A stretch of 64,000 bases of DNA. Source: Lachnospiraceae bacterium AC3007. Its GTDB lineage: Bacteria; Bacillota; Clostridia; Lachnospirales; Lachnospiraceae. Every line of letters starts with the position of its first letter. Position 1 is the stretch's first letter. Shown piece after piece: positions 14,126 to 22,393 of this stretch. The DNA is taken from the NCBI GenBank assembly GCA_000621405.1, contig JHYK01000014.1, forward strand, positions 1 to 64,000. Reading direction: 5' to 3'. The notes under the pieces are model-generated. The model saw nothing but the letters and a program-made list of their open reading frames with translations, searched no databases and was not told the origin of the DNA. Position numbers and translations under genes: made by a program.

Positions 14126-15505
14126 ATGATGCCCAGGATGGAGGATGTGCAGGTAGCAGTGATGATGGGAGGCGTGGGATCCCGTCTCGGAGATATAGTC
14201 GCTTCCTGTCCGAAGCCGCTGCTCCCCGTCGGAAAGAGTCTTCCGCCGCTTGATCAAGGCGATATACCTGATTTATGTAAACAAGATTCCGTTCCTTTCT
14301 TCGAATACGAACTCAGACTTCTTATCACAGCGGGATTCCGCAAATTCCTTTTTTGTACCGGATATCTGTCATCAGAGATCGAGGATTACTTTGGTGATGG
14401 TGAGAAGTTTGGCGTTGACATAACATACCAAAAAGACGCCGCTGACTCCGACGGTAATGCCATCCTGCTCGGTACCGGCGGCGCATTAAGAAATGCATAT
14501 GATAAGCTGGAGGAGGATTTACTTCTGGTATATGCCGACTCCTTCATGGATATAGATTACCGCGAGGTAGTATACAGGTATCATGAAGCAAAGAAGGACG
14601 GAGCGCTGTCACTTATGACCCTGCTACGCAATGACGGGCGGTTTGACAGCAGCAACGTGGTCTTTTGCGATGGGCAGCTCAAGCTCTATGATAAAGAAAA
14701 CCCGCTTCCCGAAATGGACCATATCGACTACGGAGTCAACATGTTTTCAAGATCCGTGCTCGATGACTATAATATCGGTGAGAAGTTTGACCTGTCCGTG
14801 ATCCAGCACAGACTCTCGGTCGAAGGCCGACTTGAAGGTCTTGTGGTCACAAGACGCTTTTACGAGATCGGACGTCCCGAACCCTACAGGGAGTTCATAT
14901 CCTATGCCGAAGAGAGATTCGAGCGTAAGAAGAAGGCCGCCTTCCTGGACAGGGACGGTGTGATCAATGAGATAGTGTATAATGATGACACGGAGCTCCT
15001 TGATTCTCCTCTTGCAGTCGGAGAACTGAAACTCATCAACGGCGCAGCAGATGCGATAGCGCGCCTTAAGGATGCGGGATATCTTATTTTCATCGTGACC
15101 AATCAGCCCGCGGCTGCCAAGGGAAAGACAAGCCTCGGTGCTTTGTTCGACATCAATAAGAGACTGAAGGAGCTGATACCTGAGATAGATGATGTCTTCA
15201 TGTGCCCTCATCATCCGAAGGGGAGCAGTAGGAGCACCGAGAAGAACCTCATAGGGCCGTGCGACTGTCGTAAGCCCGGGACCGGTCTTATAAAAGAGGC
15301 ATTTTCCAAATATGCCATAGACCCTGACTCATCCTTCATGGCAGGGGACAGCTTTACCGATGCCCTTTGCGCAAGGGCGGCTCATCTTAAGTCTGTCTTT
15401 ATCGGGGACTATAAATGTGATATCTGCGCTCGTCTTGATCATGACAAGCCGGACATCATAGCGAAGGATCTAGCGGATGCCGCAGACAGGCTTATCCGGG
15501 AATAA
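14126..15505 (+). CDS. Fused heptose 1-phosphate guanylyltransferase (HddC) and heptose 1,7-bisphosphate phosphatase (GmhB)
   Basis: A 459-residue bifunctional protein. Residues 1-255 are a nucleotidyltransferase (VMMGGVGSRLGDI, CPKPLLPVG, ADSF, ITYQKD, LLGTGGALRNAY) matching HddC. Residues about 268-455 are a HAD-IIIA phosphatase like GmhB: FLDRDGVINE with the catalytic Asp pair, VTNQP, a zinc loop (CPHHPKG … CDCRKP) and MAGDSFTD. Together they remove the 7-phosphate and couple the 1-phosphate to GDP. After LLPVG there is an unusual insert of about 20 residues before PFFEYEL; it contains a copy of the TTATGTAAAC word discussed in the findings. The start could also be at the second or third Met. 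Confidence 0.8.
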   Translation: MMPRMEDVQVAVMMGGVGSRLGDIVASCPKPLLPVGKSLPPLDQGDIPDLCKQDSVPFFEYELRLLITAGFRKFLFCTGYLSSEIEDYFGDGEKFGVDITYQKDAADSDGNAILLGTGGALRNAYDKLEEDLLLVYADSFMDIDYREVVYRYHEAKKDGALSLMTLLRNDGRFDSSNVVFCDGQLKLYDKENPLPEMDHIDYGVNMFSRSVLDDYNIGEKFDLSVIQHRLSVEGRLEGLVVTRRFYEIGRPEPYREFISYAEERFERKKKAAFLDRDGVINEIVYNDDTELLDSPLAVGELKLINGAADAIARLKDAGYLIFIVTNQPAAAKGKTSLGALFDINKRLKELIPEIDDVFMCPHHPKGSSRSTEKNLIGPCDCRKPGTGLIKEAFSKYAIDPDSSFMAGDSFTDALCARAAHLKSVFIGDYKCDICARLDHDKPDIIAKDLADAADRLIRE

Positions 15506-15517
15506 GGTTTACATAAA

Positions 15518-16606
15518 ATGAACAACAGACTTGTAAAAGAGTATATCTGCCTGCTGTATCCGATATTATCGCTGATATATCTTGCGGGCTCTTTCTCCGG
15601 CAGCAGAGGTACCGCGATCGCCGTCACCTTCTTTTTGCTGACAGGCGTTGCCGGAAGCCTTCTTATCGGATACCCTTACGTTAAAAAGACCGAGGACATA
15701 GTGTTCTCCCTCTACGTCCTGTATAACCTTCTGTCAGGGGTATGGTGCGTACATTACGGCATACCCGTTGGAGTATATGTCGGAGAGGTCACATCGACCC
15801 TTCTTCCCATGTTTTTTTATTATGCGGGACGGTGCATGGATAATGATCAGGCGGGCATAGAGAAAAATCATACCGGGAGGTATTACGGAGGCTTTATCCT
15901 CGCTGCGCTCATATCATCGATATGCGCGCTTATATGCGGAGGCTTTGCGGGATATTCATTTGACGATGCCTCTTCCGGCTCTTTCGTTTTTCCCTGCATT
16001 TCGGCTTTTGCCCTTGCCGCTTCCCTGTCTTTCGTAAAGAAGGACGGAAGAAAGGACAGTATTTTTGGAACGGTATGCGCCCTGCTTTCCGCTGTGACAT
16101 GCCTGCTTGCCGTAAGAAGATCCTTTGAAGGCCTGTCATCCCTTGTGGCGTCCTTTTCGGCAAAGGCCGAATCCTGGATAGCGGCGGTGAACAACATGGC
16201 CAATTTCTGGATGGGCGACGGACTGGGAAGCCACGGCCTGAGAGCTTCGGAGTATCAGGACCACGTAGTGTCGGAGGGAGGCCTGGTCAAGCTTTATTCG
16301 GAGATGGGACTCATTGGCTCGTCGCTTATCATCTTCGTTGTTGCTTTGGTTTACATAAAGTCATTCAACAATATAAGACAGAACGCCTGTGAAATCGCGA
16401 TCATCACTTTGTGCCTTCTTATATCCGTGGGAGCGAACGTGCTTGATTCGGTACTCCTTGCGCCTGTTGTGTATTTTGCGCTTGGAAGGGCTGTCGGGTC
16501 GATCTACCCTGCGCCTCAGGATATCGGCGTGGCAGACGGGATCCCGAAGCCGCAGGATGAAGGAGATCCCATCGCGGTATCGCCTTCCGCAAAGGAGTCA
16601 TCATGA
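15518..16606 (+). CDS. O-antigen ligase/polymerase-like membrane protein (Wzy candidate)
   Basis: A 362-residue membrane protein with about ten hydrophobic segments. Between the later segments, GDGLGSHGLRAS then SEGGLVKLYSEMGLIGSS resembles the periplasmic loop of O-antigen ligases and polymerases (G.G.gs..H, e.G..G). In a locus with flippases and an initiating phosphotransferase it is the only polymerase candidate. The length is on the short side. The last 35 residues are a charged cytoplasmic tail that overlaps the next gene by 4 bases. No clear ribosome binding site; a GTTTACATAA word lies immediately before the ATG. Confidence 0.6.
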   Translation: MNNRLVKEYICLLYPILSLIYLAGSFSGSRGTAIAVTFFLLTGVAGSLLIGYPYVKKTEDIVFSLYVLYNLLSGVWCVHYGIPVGVYVGEVTSTLLPMFFYYAGRCMDNDQAGIEKNHTGRYYGGFILAALISSICALICGGFAGYSFDDASSGSFVFPCISAFALAASLSFVKKDGRKDSIFGTVCALLSAVTCLLAVRRSFEGLSSLVASFSAKAESWIAAVNNMANFWMGDGLGSHGLRASEYQDHVVSEGGLVKLYSEMGLIGSSLIIFVVALVYIKSFNNIRQNACEIAIITLCLLISVGANVLDSVLLAPVVYFALGRAVGSIYPAPQDIGVADGIPKPQDEGDPIAVSPSAKESS

Positions 16607-17730
16607 GAGTGCTGGCGCTGTATCTTCCTCAATATCACGCTTTTAAGGAAAATAACGAATGGTGGGGCGAAGGCTATACCGAATGGAGCGCAGTAAAGAG
16701 GGCAAAGCCTTTATTTACCGGACACATCGAGCCTAGGGAGCCCTTTGACGGGGTATATTACGACCTCTCCGATCAAACGGGTGAGAGGCTTAAGATACAG
16801 GCAGAGCAGGCAAAGAAATACGGGATATACGGGTTCGTCTTCTACCAGTATTACTTTACGGGGCATAAGCTCATGGAGCGGCCCATGGAGATACTGCTCG
16901 ATCATCCCGAGATAGACCTTAAGTACTGCATCAGCTGGGCGAATGAGACCTGGAGAAGAGCCTGGTATGACTACAACGAAGAGATCCTCATGGAGCAGAC
17001 ATACGGAGATGAGGAAGAGTGGAAGGAACATTTTGAGTATCTCTTAAGGTTTTTCAAAGATGAGAGATATATAAAGCAGGACGGAAGACCGGTGCTCTGT
17101 ATCTACAGGACGGGAGATATAGAGGCGCTTGCAGGGATGAAGGAGCGCTTTGATGAGTGGGCAAGGGAAGCCGGATTTCCCGGTATATATCTTATCGGAG
17201 GCAGGACGGCGCATGCTGCCGACAACAGGGATCTGTGCGATGCGTATTATTACTTCGAGCCGGGATATTCCTTGAAGCACGATCTTAAGCCTTTTCAGAC
17301 CATGCAGTATAATGTCATGACAGGCTTAAGAAGCGCGGCGAATTCGCTGAAACGGCTTATCGTCAGGGAGAAAGATACCGGGGACAAGAGCAGCATGAGA
17401 TCCGACATGATGCTGGAGAGAAGGATCCCGATAGACTGGATATACGGATCGATCTTAGGACGTGATTACGCTGATAATGAGTACCCCGGGATCATAGCCC
17501 GCTGGGACAATACTCCGAGACGGGGGTACAAAGGACTGGTATATACCGGGGCATCGGCTGAGAAGTTCAAAGATGCGTTATGTAAACTAGACAAGAAGAT
17601 CGGCACGGACGCTTATGTGTTTGTGAATGCATGGAACGAGTGGGGCGAAGGGGCCATGCTCGAGCCGGACAAGGAAGAGGGATATGCATATCTTGAGGCG
17701 GTAGAGGCCTCGTTAAGAAATAAAGGCTGA
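16603..17730 (+). CDS. WbsX family protein (GH99-like, lipopolysaccharide/capsule biosynthesis)
   Basis: A 375-residue protein of the WbsX/GH99-like family found in O-antigen and capsule loci. Diagnostic sequences: LYLPQYHAFKENNEWWGEG, TEWSAVKRAKPLF, YGIYGFVFYQYYF, ISWANETWRRAW and the C-terminal FVNAWNEWGEGAMLEPD. The fold resembles endo-mannosidase family GH99, and members often occur as glycosyltransferase partners; the exact reaction is unsettled. It starts with the ATG overlapping the previous stop. Its last codons and the following bases are duplicated 192 bp downstream. Confidence 0.8.
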   Translation: MRVLALYLPQYHAFKENNEWWGEGYTEWSAVKRAKPLFTGHIEPREPFDGVYYDLSDQTGERLKIQAEQAKKYGIYGFVFYQYYFTGHKLMERPMEILLDHPEIDLKYCISWANETWRRAWYDYNEEILMEQTYGDEEEWKEHFEYLLRFFKDERYIKQDGRPVLCIYRTGDIEALAGMKERFDEWAREAGFPGIYLIGGRTAHAADNRDLCDAYYYFEPGYSLKHDLKPFQTMQYNVMTGLRSAANSLKRLIVREKDTGDKSSMRSDMMLERRIPIDWIYGSILGRDYADNEYPGIIARWDNTPRRGYKGLVYTGASAEKFKDALCKLDKKIGTDAYVFVNAWNEWGEGAMLEPDKEEGYAYLEAVEASLRNKG

Positions 17731-17956
17731 TCGCCCGGTCGACATCATATTTTCTGCGGATCCCCTCAGATATATGATATCACCTCGCGCTCGGATGTTT
17801 CTAAACTCGCCTTCAGTCTTATAGACAAGATTTCGCTCTGCACTGTTCCGTGCTAAAAAGCAGCACGGCCATCGCAGTAGCGAAATCTATAAGACTTTGC
17901 CTCGTTAAGAAACACCGGCTGATTGCTCGGTCGACATCATATATCCTGCGGGTCCC
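17707..17956. repeat. 58-bp direct repeat duplicating the end of the WbsX gene
   Basis: 17707-17764 (last seven codons of the WbsX gene plus 34 bases of flank) is repeated at 17899-17956 with 50 of 58 positions identical. The second copy has lost the coding sense of its end (ACACCGG for ATAAAGG). The 134 bp between the copies contain the hairpin at 17816-17895. This begins a 727-bp non-coding gap (17731-18457) built mainly of repeats. Confidence 0.75.
17816..17895. repeat. Hairpin element
   Basis: GTCTTATAG…ATTTCGCT at 17816-17837 pairs with 17879-17895, with a 5-base bulge, and an inner stem CCGTGCT/AGCACGG closes a 7-base loop. It lies between the two 58-bp direct repeats. Confidence 0.65.
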
Positions 17957-18000
17957 GCCCGGACTGTGTCGATATTGTTCAACATATGCAGCGGGCTGAT

Positions 18001-18201
18001 GGATAAATTTTTGTTTAGGGAGCATTAGGCATGAACCACTTAGTGAAGCGGAGACTGATAATTTTCGCGAGACGCATGGCTGCGCTCAATGACTTCACTG
18101 ATCATAATGTATAGCGCGCAGAACAGGTGCGAGCGAAAATTTGTCATCAGGCGAACGCTGAACTTAGTGAGTTCATAGCGCGGAAAAACAAACATTTATC
18201 C
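18001..18201. repeat. Palindromic element related to the one at 11163
   Basis: Outer arms GGATAAATTTTTGTTTA (18001-18017) and AAAACAAACATTTATCC (18185-18201) are complementary at 15 of 17 positions. A second pair, TGATAATTTTCGC and GCGAAAATTTGTCA, lies inside. CGCTGAACTTAGTGAGTTC (18156 on) matches the internal word of the 11163 element although the arms of the two elements differ. Confidence 0.65.
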
Positions 18202-18362
18202 GAAGACCGCGACTGATATCGACACAGTACAAACTGGTCCCCACAGGATATATGATATCACCTCGCGCTCGGTCGATATCATATATCTGAGGGGATCCGC
18301 CTTTGCCCTGTATCGATAGCGTAGGATATTTGATTCCGCCTGCGGACTGCTGTATATCACGA

Positions 18363-18392
18363 TTGCCCAAGGGAAGGTGTGTCTCGTATAAT
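18363..18392 (+). promoter_or_regulatory. Promoter of the lipoprotein gene
   Basis: TTGCCC, 18 bp, TATAAT, 66 bases before the lipoprotein start codon; a second TATAAT lies about 30 bases further down. Confidence 0.6.
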
Positions 18393-18457
18393 AATGCGTG
18401 AACAGAATAAGCTGGATATAATAGAATGACAAGTCAAGGATAAAAGGAGATAGAGAA

Positions 18458-19564
18458 ATGAGAAGAAGAGCAATAGCGAGTATATTAACGGCGGGAGTGC
18501 TTACTGCGTCGATGATCATGACATCCTGCGGGGCGGCCGGTTCGGGATCCGCTCCTGCTCCTGCTTCGGAAGAGGCATCAGAGGAGGGCGGCTTTGTCAA
18601 TATGGGCAATCCGTGGACGGATGATGCGACGGAAGAAGATGTATATGCTCTGGTAAACGCATATTTTATAGTGCCAGATGGCGCAACAGGCGTTATATAT
18701 CGCCTGCTTCCATCCGAAAAGCTTGCTGAGATGCAGTTTGATCTGGATGGCCTGCATTTCAATGCCCGTATGAAGCCTTCCGATACTCTGGAGGATATCT
18801 CCGGTGTGCAGGGTGAATGGGATTCGGATCTGGAGGATGAACTGAACGGTTCGGAAGCCAGGTTCCGCGCCATGGAAGACGGTGATGAGATGATCCACAG
18901 CGTTATCTGGATCGACCAGGTGACAGGCCTCGTATATTCCCTGACAACTGAAGATAAGGATCTTGACGGCTTTGATATTACGGCTGTAGCCGGCTCTATG
19001 TATCAGCCGGAGTATGAGGAATTCATGCCCGGTTCCTTCGTGGAAGAGAATGCCGCAAAGAGCGACTTTGAGAGCTTTGATGAGCTGATATCCTATCTCG
19101 AACAGGGTAACGCATATACATATTTCGAGCTTGAGGGCTTTGACGGCAAGCTCCTTGCGGTCACTGAGGAGACCTATGACGATCTTGAAGGTCACAATGC
19201 CGCTATCGATGCCACCTTCTACGGAGAAGTGAACGGCAATGTCCACTTTATCGGCAATGCTTTCAGCGGCGGCACTGCTTATCCCATAAGGACGGACGGA
19301 ACCCTTGTATATTACGGCGGCAATCACAGCTGTGAGACCGAATTCATGAATAATGACGGAACGGGTCTCATGATAAAGGACACCATATGGGTCGATTATG
19401 ATGAGAATGGAAATGAAACCTACAGCGGTTTCTTAAGGAATGACAATGAAAGCTTTGATACCATCGATCTCCCGGAGGACCCCGAAGAAGCAGGGAAACT
19501 TCTCGATCAGATGTTTGCCGACTATGAGAAGGCGGAGGTCATGAACTTCACAATAGTTGAGTAA
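18458..19564 (+). CDS. Lipoprotein of unknown function
   Basis: A 368-residue exported lipoprotein. The signal peptide MRRRAIASILTAGVLTAS ends in a lipobox at MTSC (Cys near residue 25), followed by an Ala/Pro/Ser/Glu linker. The mature part is acidic with repeated Asp/Glu-rich loops and no recognised domain. It has its own promoter and a hairpin after the stop codon, so it is a separate transcription unit inside the polysaccharide locus. Its role in assembly or wall attachment cannot be judged. Confidence 0.75.
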   Translation: MRRRAIASILTAGVLTASMIMTSCGAAGSGSAPAPASEEASEEGGFVNMGNPWTDDATEEDVYALVNAYFIVPDGATGVIYRLLPSEKLAEMQFDLDGLHFNARMKPSDTLEDISGVQGEWDSDLEDELNGSEARFRAMEDGDEMIHSVIWIDQVTGLVYSLTTEDKDLDGFDITAVAGSMYQPEYEEFMPGSFVEENAAKSDFESFDELISYLEQGNAYTYFELEGFDGKLLAVTEETYDDLEGHNAAIDATFYGEVNGNVHFIGNAFSGGTAYPIRTDGTLVYYGGNHSCETEFMNNDGTGLMIKDTIWVDYDENGNETYSGFLRNDNESFDTIDLPEDPEEAGKLLDQMFADYEKAEVMNFTIVE

Positions 19565-19575
19565 AACTATCATTT

Positions 19576-19621
19576 CACGGGTCAATCACGGGGACGGTTC
19601 TCTGATTGACCCGTGCTTTTT
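19576..19621 (+). terminator. Palindrome of the GGGGACGGTTCT family acting as terminator
   Basis: A perfect 13-bp stem (CACGGGTCAATCA / TGATTGACCCGTG) encloses the loop CGGGGACGGTTCTC and is followed by CTTTTT. The loop contains the core of the palindrome at 9363. Position right after the lipoprotein stop fits a terminator. Confidence 0.75.
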
Positions 19622-19647
19622 CACTTTCCGTGTGGTAAAATCTCGAT

Positions 19648-21267
19648 ATGAAGATAACAAAAGACGACTATCCCAATCTGTATGGCAAAAGGATACTCTT
19701 CGTATGCAGGGAGACGTATTCCAAGCCTCTGTGGTTCTTGGCGAGGGATCTGAAGGCGACGAACGAGGTCGCCGCCTTCTATATCATGTCTTCCGAATGC
19801 ACCTATAACAAATGCTATTATAACGAGCACACGATATTTGAGTGGCGTGAGAAGCTGCCTGACGTGAAGCTCTATGATGTGTCCGGCATCTGCGACGAGT
19901 TCGTGGCGGGCATATCCGGAGGAGGCGATCCGTCGGATCAGGAATTCCTTGACATGCTTGAGCGGGATTATACCCATTTCAAGCCTCTGGGACTGCAGCT
20001 CATGGCGAGCCAGGAGAATACAAAGCATTATCACTACCGCAGATACTGGCCCGTGACCACGGACGCTGAAAATAAATACTGGCTTGAGCTCAACTATAAG
20101 AATATCTTCAGGATACTGGATGATTTCAAACCGGATGTTATATTAGATACCGACAATGCGGAGCTGCAGCGTACCGTCCTTATCGAAGTCGCATATAAGC
20201 GCGGCATCCCCTACGAGACCATAGAATACGGCAAGTACGGATTTTACAAATATCCCAGCTTCCAGAATTCATTTTCCATAGATCCGTATTTCAGGGACCT
20301 CTATGAAAAGGCGATGAGGATGAGCCCCGAAGAGCTGTCCGATGAATACGCCTACATCAGGGATTTCCGTGAGAAGACCTCGATCATGAACAAGGAATTT
20401 GACGGGTCGGTGACCAGTCAGTACGAGAGGACACCGCTCATCAAGTCCATGAAGATCATGCTCGGGAAATGGAATTATTTCTGGGATCAGGATCATACGG
20501 CAAAAAACGCTGCAAGGAAGAAGCAGTCCGGCATGCTCTATGCGCCCACGAAGCCGTATCTTAAGTATTACCTCGATGTGGAGCGGATCAAACGAAAGCT
20601 CCTTGCGCCGAATAAATACTTTGAGAACCCCGTCGAGGGTGAAAAATACGTATATATGCCTTTGCATCTGATACCGGAATCCTCGGTGTTCGTGAAGGCA
20701 TCTTTTTATGTGGATGAGCTGAATCTTATCGAGCAGGTCTCCAAGTCCCTGCCCGTCGGCTGGAAGCTCTATGTGAAGGAGCATCAGGCAATGCTCGGCG
20801 AGAGGGACGTAAGCTTTTACAAAAAGGCCGCCGAACTTGCAAACGTGCGTGTAGTACAGTTAAACTATTACAAGGATCCCAAACCCTGGATCACGAAGTC
20901 TCTGGGCGTGGTCACCATTACCGGCACTGCGGCTTATGAGGCGGCTCTCATGGGAAGAAAGAGCATAGTATTCGGGGATGTGCCGTTTTCTCTTATTGAC
21001 GGCATCACGCGGATCAGGTCGTTCGAGGATCTCCCGGAGGCGATAAGATCTTTCGGAGAGGTCGACAACATACATTCCGCGGCTTCATACATTCATGCTG
21101 TAAAGGAAGCAGGAAATGAAGTGAAGATATTCTATCTCATGGATGAGGCCGAGGAGATATTTGCCGGAAGGCATGAGGAATCAGAGGAATTTGCAAGGGA
21201 ACTGAAGGTGCTGCTGGACTTTTACGAGAAAGGATTGGAAAACTACAAAAAATGGAAAGCACAATAA
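19648..21267 (+). CDS. Capsule/surface carbohydrate biosynthesis protein (large GT-B-like)
   Basis: A 539-residue cytosolic protein. The C-terminal 200 residues resemble capsule polysaccharide biosynthesis proteins of the KpsC/KpsS or polysialyltransferase-like class: YVYMPLHLIPESSVFV, LYVKEHQAMLGERDVSFYKK, and WITKSLGVVTITGTAAYEAA with the GTA.YEA..MG pattern. The N-terminal half is unassigned. A good ribosome binding site is lacking: TAAAAT sits 6 bases before the ATG, so the mRNA may be nearly leaderless. It overlaps the NeuB-type gene by 16 bases, which suggests a link to nonulosonic acid transfer. Confidence 0.65.
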   Translation: MKITKDDYPNLYGKRILFVCRETYSKPLWFLARDLKATNEVAAFYIMSSECTYNKCYYNEHTIFEWREKLPDVKLYDVSGICDEFVAGISGGGDPSDQEFLDMLERDYTHFKPLGLQLMASQENTKHYHYRRYWPVTTDAENKYWLELNYKNIFRILDDFKPDVILDTDNAELQRTVLIEVAYKRGIPYETIEYGKYGFYKYPSFQNSFSIDPYFRDLYEKAMRMSPEELSDEYAYIRDFREKTSIMNKEFDGSVTSQYERTPLIKSMKIMLGKWNYFWDQDHTAKNAARKKQSGMLYAPTKPYLKYYLDVERIKRKLLAPNKYFENPVEGEKYVYMPLHLIPESSVFVKASFYVDELNLIEQVSKSLPVGWKLYVKEHQAMLGERDVSFYKKAAELANVRVVQLNYYKDPKPWITKSLGVVTITGTAAYEAALMGRKSIVFGDVPFSLIDGITRIRSFEDLPEAIRSFGEVDNIHSAASYIHAVKEAGNEVKIFYLMDEAEEIFAGRHEESEEFARELKVLLDFYEKGLENYKKWKAQ

Positions 21268-22364
21268 TCGAGAGACTGAAAGAAGGAAAGTTCGTACTTG
21301 TAGCAGAGATAGGCGTTAATTACTACGATATCGCCGAAAAGCGCGGGATCACTCCCATGGAGGCCGCAAAGCTCATGATAAAGGAGGCCCGTGACGCCGG
21401 GATACATGCGGTGAAGTTCCAGACGTATAAGGCTGGGACGCTTGCCGCCAAGGATTCGCCGTCCTACTGGGACAGGACAGAAGAGCCTACGGAATCCCAG
21501 TATGAGCTCTTCAAGAAGTTTGATTCCTTCGGGGAGCCCGAGTACAGGGAGCTCAGGGACTATGCCGATGAGATGGGGATCGAGTTCCTGTCGACCGCCT
21601 TTGATTTTGACAGCGCGGATTATCTGAACGATCTGATGAACGTATACAAGATATCTTCATCGGATCTATCAAATCTTCCATTCATAGAGTATCAGGCAAA
21701 GAAGGGCAAGCCGATGCTGCTCTCGATAGGGGCATCGGAGCTGTCCGAGATAGAGCAGGCCGTGGATACGATAAGAGCGGTGAATGACAAAGAACTGGTG
21801 CTCCTTCACTGCGTGCTGGAATATCCTACTCCGCTGGAGCATGCCAACCTTAAGAAGATACAGACCTTAAAACAGCAGTTCCCGGACTGCTACATAGGTT
21901 ATTCGGATCATACGAAGCCGACACCGGAATTCGATGTGGTGAAGGTCGCTTACAACATGGGCGCTCAGTTGATCGAGAAGCACTTTACCCTGGACAAGAC
22001 TCTCACGGGCAACGATCATTATCACGCAATGGATCCCGAGGATGCAAAGGCTATCCTAGCTTCGGTAGAGAGGATGGATATGCTGACGGGAAGCGGAGAG
22101 CTCGCATCACTCCCGAGTGAGGCAACTGCCCGTGAGAACGCGAGACGCTCCATAGTATCCGCTTGCGCTATCGACACCGGAGATCTGGTGACGAGGAATA
22201 TGCTCACCTTCAAGAGACCCGGAACGGGCATCCCGCCCAGCGAGATAGGGCTTGTGGTGGGCCGCACGGCGATCTGCGACATTCCCGAGGACACGATACT
22301 CCAGAGGAATATGTTCAAGGATTATCCGGAACCCGACGAGCCCTCGGACGATAGTGAGGAGTAA
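21252..22364 (+). CDS. NeuB-family nonulosonic acid synthase
   Basis: Condenses a hexosamine derivative with phosphoenolpyruvate to give a nine-carbon sugar (sialic, legionaminic or pseudaminic acid). The 370-residue protein has the NeuB barrel (VAEIGVNY, HAVKFQTYKAGTLAAKDSP, EFLSTAFDFDSADYL, KISSSDLSNLPF, YIGYSDHT, IEKHFTLDKTLTGNDH) and a C-terminal SAF/antifreeze-like domain (RRSIVSACAIDTGDLVTRNM, KRPGTGIPPSE). The exact substrate cannot be read from sequence. A cytidylyltransferase fused to a PseG-like hydrolase is encoded two genes downstream. Confidence 0.85.
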   Translation: MESTIIERLKEGKFVLVAEIGVNYYDIAEKRGITPMEAAKLMIKEARDAGIHAVKFQTYKAGTLAAKDSPSYWDRTEEPTESQYELFKKFDSFGEPEYRELRDYADEMGIEFLSTAFDFDSADYLNDLMNVYKISSSDLSNLPFIEYQAKKGKPMLLSIGASELSEIEQAVDTIRAVNDKELVLLHCVLEYPTPLEHANLKKIQTLKQQFPDCYIGYSDHTKPTPEFDVVKVAYNMGAQLIEKHFTLDKTLTGNDHYHAMDPEDAKAILASVERMDMLTGSGELASLPSEATARENARRSIVSACAIDTGDLVTRNMLTFKRPGTGIPPSEIGLVVGRTAICDIPEDTILQRNMFKDYPEPDEPSDDSEE

Positions 22365-22393
22365 ACTGGGCTTCAATAGAAAGAGACAGTTAA

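Larger units (their letters stand above)
17757..18299. repeat. 25-bp perfect inverted repeat bracketing a 540-bp nested palindrome region
   Basis: 17757-17781 (CGGATCCCCTCAGATATATG and five more bases) is exactly the reverse complement of 18275-18299. A 26-bp direct repeat (GATATATGATATCACCTCGC plus six bases) also occurs near 17769 and 18247. A further inverted pair lies at about 17936-17975 and 18213-18255. No credible gene lies inside. Confidence 0.8.

Noticed and set aside
18578-19327. Antisense open frame (about 249 codons) opposite the lipoprotein gene
   Set aside because: No motif and no ribosome binding site; the sense frame has a proper signal peptide and lipobox.
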